The position numbers were made by a program, and so were the translations under genes. Shown piece after piece: positions 58,295 to 64,000 of a stretch of DNA of 64,000 nt (positions within the stretch are counted from its first letter, which is position 1; each line of letters starts with the position of its first letter). This DNA comes from Chloroflexota bacterium (lineage in GTDB: Bacteria; Chloroflexota; Dehalococcoidia; Lucifugimonadales; UBA3495): the NCBI GenBank assembly GCA_022573285.1, contig JACZUF010000003.1, positions 62,001 to 126,000 of the forward strand, given 5' to 3'. The notes under the pieces were generated by a model. The model did no database searches. It was not told the origin of the DNA and saw only the letters and a program-made list of their open reading frames with translations.

Positions 58295-59326
58295 TCAATT
58301 ATTAGATTCTGCCCGTTTAATCATTCGGTCAATTGCGGGTGTAGTGTTGAATGAAAATAGGTGGATGTCCGGATGTTGATTTTGGAAGACGCGGTAAATC
58401 TCGTCGGCGAACGACGGCCCAATAGCATCCACATCTTGATAGTCCAAAATGACTTCTGTGAACCGGTCGAATCTGGCAAGAACGCGCTTAGCCTGCGATC
58501 GAGATATTAAGGACTCGGTTCCGTAGAGAACGAGCTTGACTGGCACGTGTGTACGAGTAAATCCATAATCTTCAAATTCAGGCGCATGGTCGTCGAACAC
58601 CTTTTTTTGTGTGCGATCAGTATTCAGGTCAATTGTCATGGTGATCGACGTTCCTTGGATTAGAGAATGATCTTCCCGTTCAACCAACCAATCAGATTTA
58701 TTAAATATCCGACCGTAAAACAGCGAACCCGACGCGATATTGTATTCATCGAACATGCGGGAAGAGAAAAATATCCCCTCGCCTGTGTGAGACTGCACAT
58801 CAGTCGTTAACTTACCCTTCGAAAGCTCCAGTATCGCATCGCGCTCATCGTGAAGGCCGCATTCAGTTTGAATTTTTTTGAAAATTCCGACGCCAAAATC
58901 CCGTACTATCATGGTGACGGTCGCGGCGGTGCGTTCGAGATAAATCGACAACCTAGATGAGTCGGAATGGTCTACAACATTGTTAACCATCTCCGTAAAT
59001 CCATATCCGCAAATCTCTTCAACATTTTTCTCCACGGTGCCAATCCATGGGAGCACATACTCAGACCACAAGAAATCCTCCGCGAGATCGGGAGTTACAT
59101 CGAACTCGAAATTTTTCGATGCCAGAATAGCCAATTGATATTCTCGCCCTTTCGTATTGCCAGTTCGCGTGAGCAATCCATCATCCACCAACTCCCGCAT
59201 ATATTTGTTCGCTGATTGTCGTGTGACATTGAACTCCTCGGTTATCAAGCGAGCGATGTCCGCGGCGTGGTCCCTCACGTTTTCATATACAAACTTGCGA
59301 ATTAAATTTTTCCTAGAATTTCTCAT
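58295..59326 (-). CDS. wHTH - GHKL ATPase - STAS-like (DUF4325) regulator
   Basis: Three modules in 343 residues. Residues 1-65 are a winged helix ('ITEEFNVTRQSANKYMRELV', 'DDGLLTRTGNTKGREY'). Residues about 85-250 form a histidine-kinase-like ATPase: the N-box 'CGYGFTEMVNNVVDHS' and G1 'MIVRDFGVGIFKKI', then 'SHTGEGIFFSSRMFD'. Residues 265-343 are a STAS-like DUF4325 domain ('LISRSQAKRVLARFDRFTEV', 'ILDYQDVDAIGPSFADEI'). It combines DNA-binding, anti-sigma-kinase-like and antagonist-like parts in one chain. It is clearly AT-richer than its neighbours. A dyad overlaps its promoter (59380-59408), which suggests self-regulation. Confidence 0.85.
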   Translation of the reverse strand: MRNSRKNLIRKFVYENVRDHAADIARLITEEFNVTRQSANKYMRELVDDGLLTRTGNTKGREYQLAILASKNFEFDVTPDLAEDFLWSEYVLPWIGTVEKNVEEICGYGFTEMVNNVVDHSDSSRLSIYLERTAATVTMIVRDFGVGIFKKIQTECGLHDERDAILELSKGKLTTDVQSHTGEGIFFSSRMFDEYNIASGSLFYGRIFNKSDWLVEREDHSLIQGTSITMTIDLNTDRTQKKVFDDHAPEFEDYGFTRTHVPVKLVLYGTESLISRSQAKRVLARFDRFTEVILDYQDVDAIGPSFADEIYRVFQNQHPDIHLFSFNTTPAIDRMIKRAESNN

Positions 59327-59357
59327 TGCTATATACTTCCTGCTTAGAACCGTGATG

Positions 59358-59399
59358 ATTGTAAACCAATTTCAATATTATTGTAACTTTAATTACAAT
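59358..59399. promoter_or_regulatory. ATTGTAA operator sites upstream of the wHTH regulator
   Basis: A perfect inverted repeat ATTGTAA-CTTTAA-TTACAAT (59380-59399) and a third ATTGTAA half-site 22 bases away (59358-59364). They cover the -10 element and initial transcribed region of the 58295-59326 gene. Confidence 0.65.
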
Positions 59400-59408
59400 G
59401 ATTGACAA
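59380..59408 (-). promoter_or_regulatory. Promoter of the wHTH-ATPase-STAS gene
   Basis: On the minus strand TTGTCA (59403-59408) and TACAAT (59380-59385) are 17 bp apart, about 55 bases before the start codon at 59326. No further gene is seen in 59409-59802. Confidence 0.7.
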
Positions 59409-59802
59409 CCTAACAGGCGTGGGAAGTGGCAAATTGCTGGGTTGCAGCGACATCCTTATGTCATAATGTGGCCGCCAGGGAGCGGGAACCAGGCCGGCGC
59501 TGATGGGGCGTCGTTAAAGTCCTCCGTCCCGTAAGCGCCTGGGCACAGCGGGGGTCTCCGCTGCGGTATGTACCTGGTTTTAGTGTTCCTTAGGTACACT
59601 TCCCTTATGCACGGTCCTTTGGTCAGGTACATCACTTGTTGTTTAGGCCAATGCCGGCTGCAAGAATCCAACGGTGGTTTTCCGACCTCAACGTGCCAAG
59701 AGCAAAGGGCTCAGGAAAAGTTCGTGGACAATCCGTGGACATTACAGCAAACGGCCCCGGATCTCACCTAAGCGGTCTGGGCCAAATTCGTGCCTGAGGT
59801 GG

Positions 59803-59889
59803 CGGAGAGAGTGGGATTCGAACCCACGATAGAGTTGCCCCTATACCGGTTTTCGAGACCGGCGCTTTCGTCCGCTCAGCCATCTCTCC
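59803..59889 (-). tRNA. tRNA-Ser (CGA)
   Basis: A class II tRNA on the reverse strand: acceptor GGAGAGA/TCTCTCC, anticodon stem CCGGT/ACCGG with loop CTCGAAA (anticodon CGA), long variable arm, T arm GTGGG-TTCGAAT-CCCAC. CCA is not encoded. Confidence 0.95.
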
Positions 59890-60147
59890 GGGGCCAATAT
59901 TATAGCTGAAGATTCGGCGTTGGCGCACGCCCGCGTTTGCCTGTTTACAGCCTGTGGAAACCAGCAAAAATACTAGCATTCCACCCCAGGTTTTCGAATA
60001 AAGATAGTTCAAATTCATGATAATTAGGCTTGCCTGTGTGGCTGAATCCGGTTATAGTTGAAGTGAATTCGTCGCATGCCGGGCCAGTGAATTTTGAGTT
60101 CGCCAGGGGCCACTTCCCGGTGTTGCCCGCGATTTCCAGGAGATTCA

Positions 60148-60609
60148 ATGTTAACTCAGCAACAGCTTGTCGAGCGGATGCGGGAGTGGGCGGTAAGGGT
60201 CACTCCGCAGCGGCTCGCCATCGCCGAGGTGGTCCTCAACTCCTCCGACCATCCCACCGTGCAGCAGATTTACGAGAGGGTCAAGGACCACTTTCCGTCC
60301 ATGACCCTGGCCACCATCTACTCCACCTTGGGCGTGCTTCAGAAGAGCGGCCTCATTCAGGAACTGCCGTTCCAGAAGATGTCGCGCTATGAGCCCAATA
60401 TGGAACCCCACGTCAACCTGGTCTGCATCGAGTGCGAGAACGTGATCGACGCCGACACGGGCAGCGACGTGCAGGACGTGGTCGTGGGCCTGCGGAAGCA
60501 GATAGCCGAAAACTCAGATTTTGAGGTCGCCTGGCAACGGGTCGATTTCTACGGACTGTGCCCCCGTTGCGCCGCGGCCAAACGCCGGGGCGAGTTGTCC
60601 GAAGTCTAA
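60148..60609 (+). CDS. Fur-family metal- or peroxide-responsive repressor (PerR/Fur-like)
   Basis: 153 residues from ATG 60148 (AGGAG 7 bases upstream). The DNA-binding half has 'RVTPQRLAIAEVVLNSSDHP' and 'FPSMTLATIYSTLGVLQKSG' (recognition helix). The dimerisation half has 'SRYEPNMEPHVNLVCIECEN' and a second Cys pair in 'YGLCPRCAAAK', forming the structural zinc site. The regulatory His/Asp positions look closer to PerR than Fur, but this is not certain. Given the redox genes in this window, a peroxide-sensing role is plausible. It stands alone between the tRNA-Ser and a VOC gene. Confidence 0.88.
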   Translation: MLTQQQLVERMREWAVRVTPQRLAIAEVVLNSSDHPTVQQIYERVKDHFPSMTLATIYSTLGVLQKSGLIQELPFQKMSRYEPNMEPHVNLVCIECENVIDADTGSDVQDVVVGLRKQIAENSDFEVAWQRVDFYGLCPRCAAAKRRGELSEV

Positions 60610-60711
60610 GCAACTATCTCGACTGAGAACCTTTGCGGCCGGCCGGTGGGCACACCAGCCGGCCGTTCATATTTTCGAGGATTTTGGTCCTTACGAGACC
60701 GGAGGGAAGAT

Positions 60712-61068
60712 ATGATCACCGGCGTTATCGGCATAACTATATGGACCGACGGTTTGGAGCGCATGTTCGACTTCTACAACGACGTGCTCCGCCTGCCGCT
60801 CCACTCCCGTCACGAGGACTTTATCGCCTTCGAACTGGGCGAGGTGCGGTTCAACATCGGCCGGCATAGCGAGGTCGCCGGACAATCCAAAGACCCCTTC
60901 CGGTTCATGCCCCACCTGGGCGTGGACGACATACATGCCGAAGCCCAGCGGTTGGCCGCAGCCGGGGTGGAGTTCATCCGCCAACCGGAGCAGGAGAGTT
61001 GGGGTGGCTGGGTCGCCACGATCAAAGACCCGGACGGAAACGTGTTGCAGTTGTTGCAGTTGGCCTAG
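60712..61068 (+). CDS. VOC-family (glyoxalase/dioxygenase-like) protein
   Basis: 118 residues with one vicinal-oxygen-chelate unit: 'ITGVIGITIWTDGLERMFDF', 'YNDVLRLPLHSRHEDFIAFE' and 'GGWVATIKDPDGNVLQLLQL'. The final motif with conserved Glu/Asp-Pro-Gly-Asn is typical. GGAGGG precedes the ATG by about 8 bases. Metal-binding His and Glu positions suggest an isomerase, dioxygenase or binding protein. It is 56 bases upstream of the hydratase gene, and the two may act together on an aromatic ring-cleavage product. Confidence 0.85.
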   Translation: MITGVIGITIWTDGLERMFDFYNDVLRLPLHSRHEDFIAFELGEVRFNIGRHSEVAGQSKDPFRFMPHLGVDDIHAEAQRLAAAGVEFIRQPEQESWGGWVATIKDPDGNVLQLLQLA

Positions 61069-61124
61069 GTTGGGCTATATTAGACCGAACCAGAGCGGGC
61101 GACTCGGAAGCCAGGGAGGATGGC

Positions 61125-61931
61125 ATGGCGAGTGAAGACCGGGGTGCAGAAAGGATCTGGCAGGCGGCGCGGTACTTGCATGAGGCCCACCGGGCGCGGG
61201 CCCCTTATCAGCCCATTCCCGACGCGTTCGCCCCCCGTGACATCGACGAGGCCTACGACATCCAGGAGGCGTTTCACGGGTTGCTGGCGCCGGAGCGCGG
61301 CGCCATCGCCGGTTACAAGGTCGCCCTCACCACTACCGTGATGCAGCAAATGGTGGGATTCGGGCATCCCTGCTCCGGGGCGGTTTTCGCCAGCGGGGTC
61401 CACCACTCGCCGGTCACGGTCAAAGGCTCCGATTACGTTCACCTGGGCGCCGAGTGTGAGATCGCGGTGCTGCTGGCGCGGGACCTGCCCGCCGCGTCCG
61501 CTCCCTATGACCGGGAAGGTGTGTCCGGTGCCGTTGGTGCGCTGATGCCGGCCTTCGAGTTGGTGGACGACCGGGGCGCGGACTACTCGGACCTGTTCTT
61601 CCTGGGTGTGGCCGCCGACAACGCCTGGAACGCCGGCGTGGTGTTGGGCGAGCCGGTCACCGACTGGCAGGGCATCGACCTGGCAGCGGCATCCGGGGCC
61701 ATGACCATCAACGGTCAACCGGCGGGCGAGGGCAAGGGCGGCGACGTTCTGGGCCATCCCCTGGAGGCCCTGGCCTGGCTGGCCAACACCCTGGCCGGGC
61801 GCGGCAAGAGCCTCGAAAAAGACATGATCGTCATGACCGGCAGCATCGTCACCACCAAGTTCCTGAACCAGGGAGACGAAGTCCACTTCGGGATTGACAC
61901 CCTGGGCGAGGTGCGGCTGACGGTGGGGTAG
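61125..61931 (+). CDS. 2-Keto-4-pentenoate hydratase-like protein (MhpD/FAH superfamily)
   Basis: 268 residues from ATG 61125 (AGGGAGGA upstream; the frame is open earlier inside the VOC gene). 'AYDIQEAFHGLLAPERGAIA' with 'GYKVALTTTVMQQMVGFGHP' and 'GAECEIAVLLARDLPAASAP' (Glu metal ligands) follow the MhpD pattern. 'LMPAFELVDDRGADYSD' and 'AADNAWNAGVVLGEP' continue the core. The end 'EVHFGIDTLGEVRLTV' is a family signature. It hydrates 2-hydroxy-2,4-pentadienoate-type compounds in meta-cleavage pathways; other FAH-type reactions are possible. Confidence 0.88.
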   Translation: MASEDRGAERIWQAARYLHEAHRARAPYQPIPDAFAPRDIDEAYDIQEAFHGLLAPERGAIAGYKVALTTTVMQQMVGFGHPCSGAVFASGVHHSPVTVKGSDYVHLGAECEIAVLLARDLPAASAPYDREGVSGAVGALMPAFELVDDRGADYSDLFFLGVAADNAWNAGVVLGEPVTDWQGIDLAAASGAMTINGQPAGEGKGGDVLGHPLEALAWLANTLAGRGKSLEKDMIVMTGSIVTTKFLNQGDEVHFGIDTLGEVRLTVG

Positions 61932-61978
61932 CAATATGGCATCATTCACATTGGGATGGAGCCGCGAAAGTCTTGGAC

Positions 61979-63535
61979 TTAATTCGGATTCGAACTGGCC
62001 CATTTCATGACTGCCTGCTCTAATAAGTCGGAGTGAGGTTTAAGGAAATTAAACCAGTGTTTTCGTTCGTCATTCGGGAGGCAACTAGCGCCGGCAAGAA
62101 ACGCCCTTCTATACCATCCTACAGATTCGAATATTGAGTCCTTTCTCGCCCGGAACCAAAAATCTTGATGAGATTTGCCCAATGCCAGGACTAACTTCCT
62201 TTGTGAAAATTGGTCTGGGAATTTGGAAAACAAAGACGCTAGTTCGGTTCCGGCCCCCCAACCGACGCCTTCCGAAAATAGACTAAATAGCCATGCACGA
62301 TGGTATTCGAGGTGAGACACAAACGATTTGTCAATTAACTCAAGTGCTTGAGCGCCAATCGCTGTCTTCTCCACACTACTGAGCTTTCGTAATCTTCCTA
62401 GATACCGAATGACTGCAGGGAAAATAGGGTAGAGCTTGTCTATATTTTCCAAGATTATCGATGCGCATTCGTGATTATCGAGTTGGCCAAGCCGACTGAT
62501 TATGAATCTTAAGAGAGATATATCTGGATCAGGTGAGCGAAGTTGGTCATTTAATAGTTCGGTAAGATTTAGAGAATCGATTAATTCCTGGTCTTCATGG
62601 GAGAGATCTTCGTACTCGATATCATTGTATGGATGTTCTAGCCCCGCCGACACAATGAATTCTGCAAATTTCTCTTTGAGGGCCGCAAGTTCGATACCCG
62701 CTCCCGTCGAAAAATATCCCCTAAGGAAATCATCGGTCGAAAGGATATGAGTTTTGTGTTCCTGAAGGGTCAATCCGTGGTTATTGAAAAGCGCATTTGC
62801 TAGGGTTGCCAAATGCCGGTGCGCTTCAATGGCTGAATTGGCAAAGAGTCTGTAATCGTCTACGTATCTAACGAATGTAATACCTTCGGACCGCAACGTT
62901 CTATCGATATCATCGATTGTTATTTCTGCAATTAAAAACGAGGCAGCTTGACCGACCGGTATACCGTAAGAAACAGTTTGGTTCCACTCGCTTAGGAGGT
63001 GCATTATCGCTTTTACATGGTTGTTGTGTTTCGTAGCATTGCTAAGGGCACCTTCTACTCGGTGGGAATATAGGCGGGGGAAGAAATCAGCGATGTCCGT
63101 CACGACAACATGAGAATAGGAGCCAGAGGTTGCGAGATCCGAAGAGCGCTGCCGAAAGGTATCGAAGCCAATTTCGGGGTCGAACATCCTACCATCAGCA
63201 TCAGATTTAAATCTGTTGGAGTGGACTATCCCTTCGCTTTTGGGAATTCGAGCTTTTTCTATGTCGTTCCCAATCTCATATATCAACGCAGTTATCAACA
63301 AGAAATCAATAGGATCCACCTGAGTGGCTATTCGGAAACCGTACCGATGTTTTGGACTTAAACACCTACGGAGTGGTCGCGAATTCCAATCCAGCACATC
63401 TGCCGAGGTCAATGAGTCACGAACGTGCTCCCAATCGAATTTGATCGCCTCAAACTCGAACGCCCGTGGGAAAATATTACTATCACCTCGAGTAAGTGCA
63501 TGATTTAATGCCCAATCGAGGCTTTCTTTTTTCAA
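61979..63535 (-). CDS. Stand-alone reverse transcriptase with long helical C-terminal domain
   Basis: 518 residues from TTG 63535. The N-terminus 'SLDWALNHALTRGDSNIFPR' is followed by the RT core: motif A 'VVVTDIADFFPRLYSHRV' (Asp147), motif B 'YGIPVGQAASFLIAEI', motif C 'FVRYVDDYRLFA' (YVDD 224-227), then 'HGLTLQEHKTHILSTDD'. Both catalytic Asp sites are intact. The last 240 residues are helical without a maturase, endonuclease or Cas1 domain, so it is not a group II intron or CRISPR RT. It fits best with Abi/UG (DRT-type) defence-associated RTs. The gene is AT-rich, in contrast to its neighbours. No adjacent partner gene is visible. Confidence 0.82.
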   Translation of the reverse strand: MKKESLDWALNHALTRGDSNIFPRAFEFEAIKFDWEHVRDSLTSADVLDWNSRPLRRCLSPKHRYGFRIATQVDPIDFLLITALIYEIGNDIEKARIPKSEGIVHSNRFKSDADGRMFDPEIGFDTFRQRSSDLATSGSYSHVVVTDIADFFPRLYSHRVEGALSNATKHNNHVKAIMHLLSEWNQTVSYGIPVGQAASFLIAEITIDDIDRTLRSEGITFVRYVDDYRLFANSAIEAHRHLATLANALFNNHGLTLQEHKTHILSTDDFLRGYFSTGAGIELAALKEKFAEFIVSAGLEHPYNDIEYEDLSHEDQELIDSLNLTELLNDQLRSPDPDISLLRFIISRLGQLDNHECASIILENIDKLYPIFPAVIRYLGRLRKLSSVEKTAIGAQALELIDKSFVSHLEYHRAWLFSLFSEGVGWGAGTELASLFSKFPDQFSQRKLVLALGKSHQDFWFRARKDSIFESVGWYRRAFLAGASCLPNDERKHWFNFLKPHSDLLEQAVMKWASSNPN

Positions 63536-63659
63536 ATTTAGGATGGCGGCAACTCAAGGTACATCAGAAGTGCGAAGGGGCGGCCCTAAATGTGATAACA
63601 GGCGATCAAATTCCAGTTTGGTAATGATATTAACATTTCATTCGTGAACGGATTGGTGT

Positions 63660-64000
63660 TCACACCAAGAACATCGCATCCCCGAAGCTATAAAACCGGT
63701 ATCCATTGTCAATGGCCTCCCGGTATGCCGCCAACACCACCGCTCGTCCTGAGCTCCGACCGGAGGTCGACCCCGACGCGTCGGGGGATGAAATCGGACA
63801 CGTCGAAGGGCCTCTCCGGCCCTGGCCGTTTTCAACAAAGGCCGACACCAGCATCAGCAAACTGGAGCGGGGCAGGTGGAAGTTGGTGACCATGGCGTCC
63901 ACCAGGCGGAAGCGGTGGCCGGGGAGTATGTAGAGGCCGGCCTCGCTTTCGGTGGGTGAAAGGGCGGTTTCGCCACGTTGCTCCATGTCCAGCGCCGCCT
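63660..64000 (-). CDS. queA: S-adenosylmethionine:tRNA ribosyltransferase-isomerase QueA, 5'-truncated by the window, with internal insertion
   Basis: The frame is open to the last base; the N-terminal part lies beyond 64000. Recognisable QueA C-terminal motifs: '[20 protein letters not shown]', '[14 protein letters not shown]', and '[20 protein letters not shown]'. In family members 'LMLVSAF' runs within a few residues into 'LAAYREAI'; here about 34 extra residues ([20 protein letters not shown] and onward) separate them, encoded by a copy of the dispersed repeat also seen at 2530-2630. The insertion keeps the frame. QueA adds the cyclopentenediol ring precursor in queuosine synthesis. Confidence 0.9.
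   Translation of the reverse strand, partial: AALDMEQRGETALSPTESEAGLYILPGHRFRLVDAMVTNFHLPRSSLLMLVSAFVENGQGRRGPSTCPISSPDASGSTSGRSSGRAVVLAAYREAIDNGYRFYSFGDAMFLV
63738..63838. repeat. REP-like repeat inserted in queA, copy 2
   Basis: Contains GAGCTCCGACCGGAGGTCGA (63751-63770) and ATCGGACACGTCGAA (63792-63806), matching the 2582-2628 copy. It coincides with the extra residues in the QueA sequence. In the 63536-63659 gap between this gene and the RT I see no other feature. Confidence 0.65.

Noticed and set aside
59456-59671. 71-residue minus-strand frame between the regulator and tRNA-Ser
   Set aside because: No ribosome-binding site and a composition unlike a protein. The region looks noncoding.

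Overview
The window reads as a chromosomal segment of an uncultured Chloroflexota bacterium, probably of the Dehalococcoidia/SAR202 type. This is an inference from gene content: high GC, GTG/TTG starts, stand-alone hrcA, a Ycf45-like R3H ATPase, pdxST, luciferase-like oxidoreductase, CocE hydrolase, DUF2203 and DUF2277 genes, and secreted proteins with a short C-terminal membrane anchor. No rRNA or other direct taxonomic marker is present.

Layout. 1-3.3 kb: three cell-surface genes (Ig-like, collagen-like, and a small anchored protein). 3.6-8.7 kb: bioY and an MBL-fold gene facing hrcA-polX across a divergent promoter. 8.9-10.7 kb: an AT-richer insert with the TcmP/three-Cys pair. 11-17.2 kb: valS-aroE-aroC, a membrane protein and an oxidoreductase remnant. 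17.3-22.6 kb: a SelW-like selenoprotein gene, then a reverse-strand pdxS-pdxT-GNAT-R3H ATPase-tmk operon. 22.8-25 kb: tRNA-Phe, tRNA-Gly and a small tRNA-Gly-bounded insert. 25-35.5 kb: an M24 protein, a DAHP synthase gene behind an aromatic leader peptide and attenuator, aldehyde dehydrogenase, trmI, HD protein, MidA-type methyltransferase and citrate synthase. 35.8-43.9 kb: tRNA-Ser, an MFS gene between direct repeats, an Eis-like acetyltransferase, and a redox group (ThDP enzyme, AhpD-like selenoprotein, DCC protein, msrB). 44-56.5 kb: surface proteins and lipoproteins, tag, and a set of catabolic enzymes. 56.8-59.4 kb and 62-63.6 kb: two AT-richer inserts, with small membrane proteins plus a wHTH-ATPase-STAS regulator and a reverse transcriptase. 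The window ends inside queA.

The aromatic genes aroE, aroC and DAHP synthase, with ThDP and PLP supply, outline core anabolism. The main findings are two genes read through in-frame UGA codons at redox-motif positions, each followed by a bacterial SECIS-like hairpin with a G at the second loop position; a W/F/Y-rich leader peptide with terminator and antiterminator ahead of DAHP synthase; and accessory inserts carrying defence-associated families. Palindromic repeats beginning GTAGGGGC lie between convergent genes, and another repeat family has entered queA in frame.
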